A DNA stretch of 64,000 nt from Aphidius gifuensis (Eukaryota; Arthropoda; Insecta; Hymenoptera; Braconidae). The notes beneath the pieces were generated by a model, which worked only from the letters and a program-made list of their open reading frames with translations, did no database searches and was not told where the DNA came from. The position numbers and the translations under genes were made by a program. The stretch covers positions 2,294,001 to 2,358,000 of the forward strand of contig NC_057791.1 of the NCBI RefSeq assembly GCF_014905175.1, given 5' to 3'. Shown piece by piece: positions 23,701-38,700 of this stretch (positions are counted from its first letter, which is position 1; each line of letters begins with the position of its first letter).

Positions 23701-26700
23701 AAATAATCTTGTTGGTTGACTTGATGGTACCTATATTAATTGATGCTATAATTTTAATTAAAATGATCTCATAGTCATCATTTTTTATTTCTTTTTTTAA
23801 ACATTTATCAGAGACCATTATTATTATTATTTTTCTCGAGCAACAAGATCATGATATTTCGTATTAATAAATTCGTTTAAATTAAATGAAAATTATTCAA
23901 CTCACCTTAAATAATATTCCAATACCAAGATTCATAAATGGTTTTGTAAAATCAATGACACTTTCACGTGCATAATTTATTGTCATTGATGCAACAGCTA
24001 AATCTGCACGCTGAAACAAAATATATATGAAATATTTAATTATTTTGAATGTGTGCAGTTAACTTTTATAATAATAAAATATTCATTAACAATTGTGGGT
24101 ATGATAATAGATAAGAGTGAAGTGAGCTGTCTGCAGTTTAAAATTTTTTTTTACTCTAAACTCTTTTCAAAGAGCATCAACTATTTTCTGTATAGCATTA
24201 TCAAAAATACATCATGTTATTTCGCAAGGAAAAATATTTATTTAGTCTTGTTTGAGTGAGGAGAGAATAGTATATCTATAATAGTTTAAAAATAAATAAA
24301 CATAAGCGTAAAAATATTTGTTAGATATATTCTATACAAAGTTTCATAAACTTTTAAACAATAGGTGACAGTGATAAGATTGTACAAAAAATAAATCATA
24401 AAGTAAATTGAAAAATAAAATATTTAAATATCAATGACAATAAAAACAGTATTTAAATTTTTGTCATTATATTATTTTACCAAGAAAAAAAATATAGGTC
24501 ACACAGAAAATAAAATTTATTCACTTGCGTAAACAAAAAAAAATAGAATTCCTCAGAAAAACATTTTTAAAGAGACAAATTAAAGGGAAAATAAAAACGA
24601 CCCTATTCCTGGAAAATATTCATTGAATTTTTATTGAATGAAATTTAAAAAATAAAAAAAAATTCACAAATGATTTTAATTTAGATATAAATTAAATTAT
24701 TTAAATTATTTTTAATAAAAAACATAATAAATGCTTTTGAAATTTTATTTTTTACTTATTTGTGAATTTTTTTTTTTTTTTCTTTTTCCTTTGATATTGA
24801 TTTGTATTTATTTTTTTTGATATGAAAAATTTTTACAACACATCACGTAGCAACCTGCACCTGATGTAAGGAAAAAACAATATAATCCTTGTATTTTTCT
24901 TGATACTACAAAGAAAATTCTTGACCATTTCAATGCTAAGGTATTGAAAAAAAAATATAATAAAAACGAGAAAATCAAGTTGGGTTTTTTTTTTTTTTTT
25001 TTTCACTTGTTTCAGGTGACGCCAGTGGATTTTAATAATCTCTGATTTTTAAATTCAAATAACGTAACTGAAATATCTATGGTAACATCTGTATAAGCTA
25101 GTGTCTATGAATCGATGCCTGAGCCAATTTCAAGCATTTTTAAAGCTTGGATAAAAAAATTCAATGTCTATATATATAAAATCGAATAGATGTATACATA
25201 AAAAAAATAAAAAAAAAAATAAAATACTATAAAAATAGGGTAAATTTACTTGTAATAAATATTTACCTTTTCCATTAATTCACGTACAATGCCATTATAT
25301 TCTTTTGTTTCAGGATCATAAACACCATACATATGATCAGGTACAAGTCGTATTGCATATTGAAATCCCACTTGAGCAGCAATCCATTTTAACAAGTCAA
25401 TACAAAAACCTTCAAACCTTGCATTGCCAGTTAAATTTTTGTCTTCTTTTACCATAACGTAGGGTCTTTCCTAAAAAAAAATAAAAAAAATGATGGAATC
25501 AATATTAAAATATATATATAACAAAGAAAAAAACTCTGATAAATGGATTATTTTAGTTTTAATTTTAAAAATTATATATAGTTTATAGACTTATGATTAA
25601 GTAATGCTTATAAATTATATAAAACATTTTTCTAATTTTTTTCATGCTTTAAACCTATTACAGGTATTTAATTTGGTAAAAAAAAAAATAGTGTATCATT
25701 GTTTTGTAAATATTTAACTTCCGAATTTTTCACTGAAAAAATTAACACTACTTTTTTAAACGCATTAATAATTTTCAATGCGTACATAACGTTCAATTGT
25801 ATACAAGTTCGTTAAAAATCAATAGCACCTTCCGGTATAACAGTATTTACATATGAATTTTCAGGATATAATATAGCCATTGTTTTATAAATATAAACGA
25901 TAATTAAAATTTAAATTTTCTATTTACCTTTATTAAATTAATAATAACGAAAATATAATGTCAACAAATAAAAAATTTAAAATTTAAATAAGGCTTATGA
26001 TAAAAAAATTATAAATAAATTGACTAAAAAAATACAAATATATTTTTTGTTTACTTACTTCACGTGTCATAACAACAAGTGTAATATTATTTGAATTTGT
26101 TTCATAAAATGCACCAACATCAGTAACATTAACACCATGTCCAGGTCGCCATTCACCAACTTTTACTAATTCTTCTTTTTTCAACTTTAATAAATCCAAT
26201 TTAAAGTTATTTCTTTTTCCCTCGTTGAATTCTATATGACCAGTTAGTCCATGCAGTCCTGCCTATTATTAAAAAAAAAAATCATTTATTATTTCATTGT
26301 CTTTTTTTTTTTCATTATAAGTAATACTGTAGATTATATTTTAAAATGACTATTTAGCGTTTTTCATCGATTGAACATTGAAATAAAATCTAATTTTGTT
26401 GTAAATTTATTTCATGTAAATTCGTTTGTTAATTAGTTTTAAAAATAAATTGACATTATATCAAAGTGATTTGTTCTAGCACACATGCTCGCATCTAGAC
26501 AATTCAATTATTCCCAAATTATTGCAATGAAAATTAGTTTGTATATTGGAGTTTATAACAAATTAACGTAACAAATTTTTAACGATAAAATTTTTATATT
26601 TTTAAATAAAAATATAAGCTAAAAATTAAAAAAAAAAAAATATATATATCGATGCATATATATTTATAGATATTGACTTTTATATATGCAATAGATTATG

Positions 26701-29700
26701 ATTATTATTGGCTGATTTTTTTTTGTGCATTATTCTTTTTTCAACGGAAATATTTTAAAGTTTATTATGGCATTCAAGAAAATTTTTTACTGAAAAGTTA
26801 ATGAACTTTTCAATGGTGTTCATTCTTTCCCACACCACATTTGATATTTCTTTGGTAAAAACTTGAATATTCCAACAGAGTTCTTGAACTTCCGGTTGGT
26901 AGATGTAAGTTGAGAAAAGTACAAGAAGCCGGTCGAGTAAAAGAGACGCGTCGTTGCCATTCGTCCCGGTCCATCGTCTACCCAATTTCCCTAGCTTTGT
27001 GGGATTTTATTTTATATTTTATTTATTTATTTATATATTTTTTTTTTTTTCCATGTATTTTGGCTCTTTTCTTTCATGTTCATCCACCAAATCTACATCC
27101 TTTTCCGGATAAAATTACTATGAGAATATGATAAAAACTTTTTGAATTGTTTCATGATCAAAAGAAGATAAAAAATAATTTATTGAATCTAATAAATATA
27201 AAATAATTTTGAATAAAAAGCTATATTGATTTGTAATAATTTTTAATCATTGATTGATAAATGATAAATTCTCTTGCTTTTAAAATAAATTACTATTTGA
27301 AATAATAAATTGATGACAAGATTTATTAATACGTACTGCATTTATGTAATTGTAGAGTGATGGTCCATCATCCCATGGTTCTTCTTTGTCGCATGATAAA
27401 TTAACTGGTCGTAAAGTATGACTACGATCTAATGATGCTAATCCATGGGCAAATACTTGTACACTGTCATAAACAAGAGCTGGTTCTGCCTGAAACATGT
27501 GTTTAATATATTTGCATTAATATATAATAGTTTTCATATGAAAATATAAATTATACATTTATCATATTTATAATTCATTTATTATTATGTTTGTTTTATA
27601 CATTTTAAATAATCTATTAATAATTAATGGCTTTATTATTTTATAATATTTATTCTAAAAAATTAACATAATGTTAAGCTAGAAATTCTAATTATTGTAT
27701 GATAAATTAACTAAATTAAAAATTCATAATGATTTTTGTAATTATTTTTTAAATACAAACCTGAATAACACCAGTACGATTTAATATTGCATGTCCAATT
27801 GGTTGAAATCGTTCCATTTGTCGTAATACATCAGCAACTTTTGGCTCTTCAAGATCTACCAGACGAAATGCTGTCATGTTAACACTGTTGTATTTAAAAT
27901 CTTCAAGATCAAATGTTTCAATATCCTGAAAATAAATAGATAAATAATTTAAAACACAAAGAGCTTAAAATTTAGTAAACAAAGTTTTTGAAAAATTTTA
28001 ATTATTTATTTGTAAACCATGACTCGAATCGAAGAGGATTTTCTATAAATTTTTAAGCTTGCAGTTTAATAATTAATTATCATTGCTTCAATTTACATTG
28101 TATAAAGTTTAGTATTATTAATGAAGAAACAAAATGCAAAATACAACAAAACACGTTGAATATATTATACGAAAAAGATTTTAATAGGTAAAATAACATG
28201 GTATATATACAGTGTTACTGTACAAACCAGATTAACTATAGGGATGTTGTAGCAATGTCTTTGCTTAGGATGTCCAGTACTTCTGTGATTTATAATTACA
28301 CCATAATGCATAGGACAACAAGGATCGTTAACGTGAATAACGTGGTTTTTTATGGTCACAAACATTGTTCCAATGTCAGTTGTAATAATATACTGTATTT
28401 TGTCCCTGATAATAATATAAACAGCATACAAAAACCAAAGCTAAATAAATTTAAATTAAAAAAAAAAAAAAACAATTAAAAGAGGAAAAAAAAAATTTAT
28501 TACTATTATTTTTTATAATTGAAAATGGTTTTTTTACGCTGAATAAACTTTTCGAGTAAATTTTTCATTATTTGTCTGACAATAGACAAGTTAATTCCGA
28601 GGTAAAAACTAACAGAAAAATTGTAAGATTTGCAGAGGATTGAAATGCACAGCTTTGTGAAAAAAAAAAATACATTTTTTCCTCATAATCTTGACAGTAT
28701 AAAACTTGGATACATTAAAGGATGTACGATTGTCAAGATAAATTGAATAAGCTCGTCTTTATTTTCTTAAAGGGACCGTGTGCTTTTTTTTTTTGACTTA
28801 ATCCAAACTAAAACTAAAGCAATATGCTTTTGATTAATTGAATTATATTTGTTTTTATATACTTAAAAAAAAATGGTAAATAAATTTTATATAGATAAAT
28901 TTTTTACTTACAAATGTAGTGAACATGTAGTGGTATCGATGATCATTCATTTGCAATTGAAGGATCTGAAAAATATTTTAAAAAAATAGAATTAATATTT
29001 ATTTAATTATGAAATATTTATAAAATTTATTATAAATATTTATTTATAATTTTCTAATAAAATAAATGACATTCTGTTTGTGGATTTTCGAAAGAATGAT
29101 TGAATCTTTCGAATACAACATAAGACGTCGAATAACATCGGAGAAAAAAAATAAAAGAAATACAGAGAATAAATAAATAAAAAAAATAAGAAAATAAATA
29201 AAAATAAAATCTGCAATTCAACCAGTATGGTCATAACAAAGATCCTGGTATTTTACGAGTTTCTATATTCAAAGATATATACATATTTTTCGATTCTTAT
29301 AAGCATCCTTCACGCTTTATATAAAATGGCAAATAGTAAAGGGTGAAAAAATATAAATAAATAAGAAAAAAAAAAAAAAAAAATGCCTCAACCGGAAGTG
29401 CAATATCGACTCGTCATACCGAGTGTTATCATCAGTAAATAGTAAATAGATATACATGTAAGACGAGTGCAAAGTATATCTATTATTCTCAAAAAATACG
29501 ATGGGTTTCACGAACTTTGTATTTTCTTTGTCGGTTCATAAATCTCTGGGTATCCTTCGGTAACTGTGGTGATTCGTTTTTGTGGTTTAGAAAAAAAAAA
29601 AAATATCACCGCAATAACCGTGGTACAAGAGCACGTATATAAGAAAAAATTGTAGAATAAATAAAAATAAATAGATGAACGAAGAAAAAAAAAACTAAAT

Positions 29701-32700
29701 AAATAAATAAAGTAAAAATTGATGAAAAAAAAATAGAAAAGTATGAAAGAAAATAAATATAATAATAATAATTGTAGTAGGAAAATGAAAACAAAAATTT
29801 TCAATTTGAAAATATTTAATTCACTTGTGTTGAAACTTTACTAATAAAAAAATAATTTTATAAAAAAAAAAAAATAAACATATGTTTATTGTTTATTTAA
29901 TTAAAATTATTTATAAAAGATACATTTTACAACCGACTGGGTCTAATGAAGGTTGTATTTTTTTGTAGAAACTTCATAAGATAATTTTACTCTTGCAATA
30001 TGGACAATTAATAACATTAATTGGGAAACTTTTACTCAACTGGAATTATATGTACATCAATCTCATCCTCTTGATAGATCTAATGGATATACAGTAGACA
30101 AAATTGTAAACGTGATATCGTTTCATGTTTGTCCTATAATGAAGGCAACTACTTTAATCTTCCCAGCTCGACGTATTATTAATCTATCTCAAGAATTTAA
30201 AATTTATCGGCTTTTTTTTTCCATCAAGTTAAACTTACTAATTAGCATTTTTTTTTTTCGATATACTATTCATAAATTTTATACAATAAACAAAGTTAAT
30301 TATCTTCAATATTGATAATGTTTATAAAACGAAAAAAAAAAAATTGAAACAAAAATATTTGTAGAATATTTATAATTTTAATTATCGTGAGATTGAGTTT
30401 TATAATAGCTGCCAATTAGAATTCTTATAAAGATGTGTTAAAAAAAAAAATTGCACAAGAATATATCTTGAAGAAATTTAGCAATTGTACGGGTAGCCCA
30501 TCTCACCAAGTTACGTAAAAGTTTTAATTCCACGAAACGACCAAGTCTTCTTCTTAATTAAGTCTTACCAATTTTATTTTTCTTTTGGCTATTTTTTATT
30601 TCACTATTTTCTTTTCTCTATAAGTATATACTTTTTCTTCATTCTTTAACACTAAAATTTTATCTTTATTTTATTTTTAGCAGTTCTATTGAATGTTCAT
30701 GATAATCTTTGACTTTTTTTTTTTTTATCAATTTTAATTACTTTTTAAAATCAATTAATTAAATTAAAATAATTAATTGGAGAAATTGTTCGTGTAATTT
30801 ATGAAGTAATAATGTTGTACTTACTGCTCGAAAAAATTTTTGCATATGTGCTGGATCAGTATCAACGATGAGTTTATAAATTTCTTTTTGTCTTATTTCT
30901 TTGAGTACTTGTCTGTATGAGCCAGGACCAGCTTGGCGTATATACAACTCAGTTCTTGGTGTTGGTGGTGATTTAACGAGATCTTGCAATTTGAATAAAC
31001 CTATTGAAATAAAAATATATAAATTAATATTATTAAAATATTTATACACGTAAAATGATATCAATTAAAATTTTTTTTTTTTACTATTCAAATTAAAATT
31101 TATAATAACTATTGATAAAAATAATTGGTAGTTATTTGTATTAAAAATATACATGTTAATTGAAAAAAAAAAAAAAATTGACGCTTTTTTTATATTAAAA
31201 TTTAATTTAACTATTTAACAAAAAAATAATAAGATAATTCCATCAAGAAGAACAGAATTTATTCAGTCAGTTTTATTATTTGCATTTCAAAATTTTTCCA
31301 ATTAATTTCTATTCGAGATAATGTATTTCATACGAAATTATATTCAACATAATCAGTTGGAAATCCTCTTATTTTATCTTCAATTGTACTATGTAATTTA
31401 TAAACTAATTCCAAAAGAAAAGATAAATAAAAAAATTCGCTTTTATTTTTCTTGTCAACTTGGCTAAATGGATGAGTACACTAATTAAAATTTTGCTAAG
31501 AATAAAATATATTCTATTTGGTCAATTAGAAAATATAATTGGTAGGTATTTTGAGGTCAAAAATGTCCTTTAATGAAATGTTCGAAATATTTAAGGCTTC
31601 AGTATTCACATGAATGCTTTGATGTAGGAATCTTTCATATATGTTTGGCTTTTTGATGTTTACAAAGCTCGAATTATCGAGTATCCTTGAGTATGTGGAT
31701 GAGTTTGAATCACACAAATATTGAACAATGAGATGAAAAAGGACAACCTGATGATGCAGAAAATTATATATAGAGAAAGAGCAAAGGAAACCTACTCATA
31801 TACCAAGTACAATCAAAAGAAATAAAAGAAAAAAAAAGACAGAAAAAACAGTAAGACCAATAAAAAATTAATCAGGTAGATTCTCTTATAAAATTTGTGT
31901 ATTTGTCACATTAACAAAGGCTTTATTCTTACTCGAAATTAAAAAATCATGAACTCACAAACGATACATACTTTGTTGTTTTAATTTTTCTTATATTTTC
32001 TTTGTAAATTTAATTATTTTACAGCGTATACACCAACTAATTATTGGTAGAGCGTGTTTGGTGGTATACGAACTATCCGGTTTTTTAAAAATAAAAAAAA
32101 TAAAGTCTACAAGATAAGTTGTACATTCGTTAACGAAGAGGTGGAGTATTTTTTTTTTTTTTTTTTTAACGGTAAAGTTGGGTGAAAAAAATAATCAGGA
32201 TTTATTAACTCGTTTAAAAAGTTGTCAGACTGATTTTTTTCAAATTTTTCTTTTTTCTTTTGATTTTTTCTTTGCTACTAATAAATTAGTTTAAAAATTT
32301 TTTTTTGTTTTTTTAATTATTAATAATTTTTCAATAATTAAAAATTTTTTAAATAACTGTAAATTAAAAATTCAATTTATTCTATATAAAACTAGTATCT
32401 TGGAATTAATTATAAAACAACAAATAAATTAAAAATTAAATAATAAAAAAAAAAAAAAGTAATTTTTTTATCGTCAGCAGCAATAGGATAAATGTCCCGA
32501 GGGAACTATTCTTTTTAACCCACAAAATTCAAAGTGTATTACGACAAAGCAGGTACAAAGTAAACCTTTGAACCAACCAGTACATTTTATTATTATAAAA
32601 AATAAACTTTAAGTATTCTGAGTAAAGAAAAAATTGTTATTTAATAATACAAGTAAGATGGCTGATAATAAATTCACTATTATAAAGATAAAAGCACAAC

Positions 32701-35700
32701 GAAATATATATGTACTTTATAAATTTTATATGGAATATTGTAAAGCAGATTTAAAAGATGTTCAAGAGTCTAATAGATATCACGTATATAAAAAATAAAA
32801 ATAAAAAAGAAAAAACAAACAAAGAGGGCAAATGGAAAAATAATAATAAAATATATATAAGACAAGATGATAAATAAAAACAAATAAATAAATGTCAAGT
32901 TAGATTTGAAATAAATGAAGCTATATGGTGTTTGGTTTATTTTTTTTTTTATAAATGATTGATGATATAAGAATTAAGAGGATTTTCATAAGTTGAGGGT
33001 AAGCTCAAGTCAATATATATATAAAATACTGTGATTTTGTATATGACAAATGCAAACAGAATCATCATGAAAAGTTTTATATTTTTCAAGTAAATAAACC
33101 TTGTGAAATACCTTTAATAATTTAAATTTGACCAGAGTTTTTTTTTATGTAAATATAAAATAAAGATCAAAGAAAAAAAATTCATACTTTGATAGGATTA
33201 ATTAATATTTATTAAACTTACCAAAATTTTCTTCATATATTATTGCAACTCTTGTCCAATTGAGAAATGACATGAGATCTTTAAATGCTTTATTCATATG
33301 ATCCTGAGATGGATAAAGATTAATACTAAATTCTTTGAAAGTTGATTCAAAGTCCATTCTTGCTTCAAGATGTGGTACATCAAGGGCTTCACATATACTT
33401 TGAATATGAGCACCTAAAAGTGGATCTGAAGGTCCAAATATTCCTTGTACTGATCTTGAAAGCTGTTTACATGCTGAAATATTAATCAAAATTATTAAAA
33501 TTGTATTTCATCTTTCAGTATATTTAATAAATTTTTATATATATATCAAGATTGAATATAATCAATTAATCATTTTTTTTTATTTCAAGAAAATGTATTG
33601 AAGATTTAATGAGTCAGAAAAATAATAATCATTATTCAATAAAAGCGAGGAATTTTTTCTTTTTATATTTATGAAATTACACGGTGATTGATTAACAATA
33701 ATCAATTTTATTTTATTTTTATATTGTATTAGTTAAAAAGGACTAAGTTTGACGTTTCTTTGTTAAATATTCAAACCACGTATTTTCAAGAATAGAACAC
33801 TGATAAACAGGAGTAAATTTTCCTTTTTTTTTTTATTCTTATTGTTTATTTATTTACTCATTTATGTTTTTTTTTCGTTCAATTTTTCATATCGACAATA
33901 CGATCTTTGATAGTGTGTCCGCGATTCACCACTGATGTTGTATGAATTATTCAAGAGCATAAAAGTAACTCGGGTGAAAAAAGACTACTATGTGAAACAC
34001 TTTTCGGTTTTTTTTTTTCCCCAGAGGATATGCCAACAAAAGTGAATAGCATCATCGACGAGTTTGAATTTTATCGTAATAAAAACGTCCTTGGGGATGC
34101 TAAATATGGCGAAAAAAAAACTGACTTATCCGTGTCCAATAAGGAACAATCAATTATTGTCTATGAAAATAAAAAAAAAAAAACAAAAAGCTTTTCATGT
34201 TTTGGATTTAAGATATTTTATATTCTTTTTTTTTTTCTTATTGCAACGTCTTATCTCGACAAATGCAGAGACGGCATTTTCGTTTTTTTTCCTCAAATGC
34301 TTTTCACTTTTATTCTTTTTTTCAACTATTGGGTTAAACGCCTTCCTAATTTTCACTGAAGAAATAAAAAAAATTTAAGAAATAAAATCTGCTGAAGAGT
34401 GATGGATTCAATACTGCTGATGCATTATTTACATTCTTTACTTTTTTCGTCGCATCAATTTTTCAATTTTTTTTTTTCATTTCTTATTTTGTTATTATTA
34501 TTTTTATTTGACTATATATATGGGGGAAAAATTGCGATTATATCCTGAATGAAAGATATTTTATTCACTCACAGGGATTTTCGAAATGACATTTCGAATG
34601 AGAGAGAAAAAATAAATAAAAAAAAAAGTAGAATAATCATGAGAAGCTATATATAAAAACGACAGATAGTTATTTCGTATCGTTTTTTCACCCTCTTGAC
34701 TATTTCTTTAGGCATTTCATTTTTCTTAAATTCTTTTTTTTACCCCCTTTTTTTTTTGTTGAATATTACACTATCCTTGTTTCTTGAAATGAAATATTTA
34801 AATATGAAGTGTTGAATACATTGCTCAGCTCAATAAATTTGCATTTATTTGTTGAAAGAAAAAAATAAATAAATGATTTTTTATTTCAATAAAAAACAAT
34901 GAGCAAAGGGATGCAGTAATTCAATTATTTTCATTCAAAAAAAATAATATTTATCATGACTTTTAATATTAAAAAATATTATTCTTTCATATCAATTAAA
35001 AAACAAAATTTGTTTGTAAATTTTTTGAATGATGTTACACTTTTTCTTTCAGTCAAATTGACTTTTTTTTTGTTAAACAAGTCACCTAGTCAATTCAAGT
35101 ATCCAATTAATTAATTATTGAATATTTTAAATTATAATTATGCATCTAAATCGTGGATATATTTGTAACTATTTCATGTCAATTGATATTAATTTATAGA
35201 TATTAAATTTTATTTTAATTAACGTAAAACTTTACTTAAATAACATCTTCTAATTATTCTTCACAGTTATTTAAAAATTATAAAATGCTTTAATTGATAT
35301 TCATTCGATTCATTTATTAGTATCCAACTATCCAACTGTAATTTGCTCTCAGTATACTTAGTCATTTGTAATTGTTTTAAATTTATTAGTTAAAGTACGT
35401 GCATAAAATATGTCACATACTTCAAAGTTAAAATTGCATTAATTTGTTAACTTAAACACGACTTATATTTGTATTAATATACTTCAAATTATCAACAAAT
35501 TTATTTGATAATTTAATTATCATAAATTATTTTAATTATATATAATTTTACAATTTTTTTTCATTAAGTTTTCTCTCAGAAATAGCAATTTTTTCTTAGC
35601 TACTGATGATACGTAATGAGGTCACGAGGCTCTTTTTACATTGACAATTTATATACTAAAAATTCGTAAATTGAGATTGAACGAAAGAAAAATACAAAAA

Positions 35701-38700
35701 TAATAGTAAAAAAGACGTCAACATATTTTTATATATATTTTTTCATTTATATATTTTTGTTTTGGCAATTTCAAAAAGATTACTCAAAGAGATACTTTTT
35801 TTTTTATTCTCACTAAAGAATAAAAATAAAAAAAAATGTCTTTCAATGTTTTAGACTTTGCCTTTGGCCATAGGATGTATATAAAAAATCGTTGCGCGTG
35901 CCTCATCAAAAAATAATCGTTAATCTCGGTTTATAATCTGGATTAGTTCCAGAAAATGATAACAGTTCAATACTACATGCTAAATTGTTAATGTATAGTA
36001 TGTTTGTCATCGTTGTTGTCAAGTACATGGAGTAGTAGTTTTGTCAAGAAGAAAGACGTCAAATTAAAAAAATAAAAACAAAAAAAATTATATATATATA
36101 TTACTGTACCATCAAGCACTTGGCTCTGTAACCCAATTTTCTCATTTATCATGATTTTCTTCGTGTCTATCAAGTGGAAAAAAAACATGCCAAGATAGGC
36201 AAGTCAGTGTGATAAATATTTATCTGATTGTAAAAAAAAAAACGTGTCTTATCGACACTGAAAAGTCAGGTTCTTAAGCAACTTGTGAAACTCGATTGGT
36301 TTGTCATACATGACCATCAAATGAGTTACTCAAACTTGTTATTTAATAAAAAATAAATCTATAAAAGAAAACTGATTAAATTACTGATAATTATTAATAA
36401 TAATTACAATCATTTAAAAAATATATTTTCCTGTTAAATATTATTTTTATAATGCAAAAAAAAAATAAAATATTATAATGTTAAAATGTAAAAATTACAA
36501 ACCTTTTTTTGATGTTCTAAATGAGTCGTCTTTTGGCACGTATTGAATATCATAAACGAGAGTAGTATTTGGCAAAAGACTTTTATCCTTGTTGATTCTG
36601 TAAACAGCATACTTGAATGCCAACTCTGATGGACTATCCTTCTGATCCTCAGTGAATATGGCGCCTGAAACAATAAAAAAATAACAATAATCAAATGAAC
36701 AAGATTAAAAAATAAATGAAATCAATACAAGACAAAATTATACTGAAAATTCAATTTTTTTTTTTCATAGAAAATAAAGTTTTTTAATTAATTAACTATT
36801 AGCAAAAAATTAATTATAAAAATTCCATGTAGAAAAGAAAGAATTTTATTATTAAAAAATAATTAACATCCCTGTGGTGTGATGCTACTTATAAGTTTTA
36901 AAAAATGTTTTACGTGACGATAAGTTTTGAGATAATAATTCTTTAAAAAATGTCATTTTTTTCTTTCATTCTTTATAGATTGTAATTTTTATAATTTTTA
37001 TTTTTTAAATTAAAATTTAATTCAACAATTTTTTAAATAAAAAAAAAACAAATAATGAGAATTTGCGATTTGTATTTTACCGCCAAATATGTTAATGGCA
37101 GACACTGAAGGTCATTGTTTTTTTTTTTTTTTTTTTTTTGCATGAGAGAGAGGTCCGATTTTGTGAGAAAAATTAGACACTAAAAAATAAATAATGATAA
37201 ATGAAAACTGACAAGTTACTCACATTTTTAATTAATTTATATTCGGAATTTATGAACATTGTTAAATAATGACCTATAATATTTAAAAAAAAAACACAAT
37301 ATAAAATTATTATTTTTGTTTAGACAAAACATTTGATGATGCTTAATTTTTTTTTTAATATAATCTCACATAATACACTAAAATTATCACTTTGAGAGTA
37401 GATTCGTATTATCTACTTAATTATAAATTATATTATTATATTTTTTTAGTTAATTTGTACTTACAATTATAATAAATATTGGAGCAAATATTTTAGAGAG
37501 ACGCAATTACAGGGGGTCTCAAAAGAACTCCGAACTTTTTTTTTTTTTTTTTTCTCTCGTGAGCGCCATCAGCGGTCAAAAAGAGAAACAAGAAAAAAAT
37601 AAATAAACATAAATCAAAAATATATTAATAATAATTACAAATATAACTAATTTATTATTTATTTAATTTTTTAAAATTTATTAATCATCAATTTTAAATA
37701 AATATTTAGTTATTTATTTATATATAATTTATATTCAAATATTTTTTTTTTGTTTCTTTTTTTGTCCGCTAGTTTGCGTTGCACTCAAGCAATAAAAAAA
37801 AAAAAAAAATAAATTCAGTTTTTTTCGGGGCCCCCCCACGATCGCATCGCTCTCGGGCATTAGCCGTGATAAAATTACATATTTGTTAATTAAAAGAGCT
37901 GATTAATTATAAAAATAGTATTATTTGGTAGTTTTAATAGCAGACATTTTCAATCATGAAAAAAGTGATTTATTCGGTGTATTATGTGTTAATTTTGTGA
38001 CAAAAAAAAGGACGTCGTGTAAAACACCGACATTTTCGGAGCACAATTTTGGTGTTTATAACTCTAAATTAATTAAAAAAATATATTAATGTTATAGTTT
38101 TGAGTGTCAACAATACAATTTTACTTAAAAAGTGATAAACTTAGTGCATTTTGTGTTGATTTTGTTTTTCGGAGTAGAGAAAAAAATGATGACGTCATCA
38201 AACATCGATTTTTTTTTCATCTCATTGTACCCCTTCCGTGCGCGAAAAAAAGGAGTAAAAAAAAAAAAAAAACTAATGACTCATTGTCGGCCATTATGCC
38301 GCCATATTGAACTTTGTAATTGGCGGGAATATACAAACGTCGCGAATTTTTATTTTTTTTTTTTTGTTGATTTACAAGTGTTAATTAGTGATAAAAAAAT
38401 AGGAGTGAGTTCAAATATTTATTTTCTGGAGTTGATCAAGAATAAGCATGATGCAATTTGTTGGCTGTATGGACACGCTTGAACAATTTTAGACTTGTTT
38501 GGACACTCAAGGTATGTAATTTTATTTCTATATTTATTTAAATTGAATTTGTAATTTTTTTTTTTTTATTAAATAATTATCATATTATAATTCATATATG
38601 ATCAGTCAATAGTTTTCTATTTTATTTTTTTGGAGTTATAAAAAAATATAAAACATAACTTGATGTATTTAAAAAATTTTATTTTAAAATTACAAAATAA

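Noticed and set aside
29508..29804. 98-codon minus-strand frame (Phe/Tyr/Leu-rich).
   Set aside because: Low-complexity product of A-runs on the + strand; only its last 25 codons are balanced, with no supporting splice sites.
31526..31717. 63-codon minus-strand frame in intron 3.
   Set aside because: No recognised similarity and no receptor junction phase needs it.
38132..38482. 116-codon plus-strand frame in the intron 1 island.
   Set aside because: Contains Lys and Phe runs from homopolymers and overlaps another frame; the regulatory motifs explain the raised GC better.
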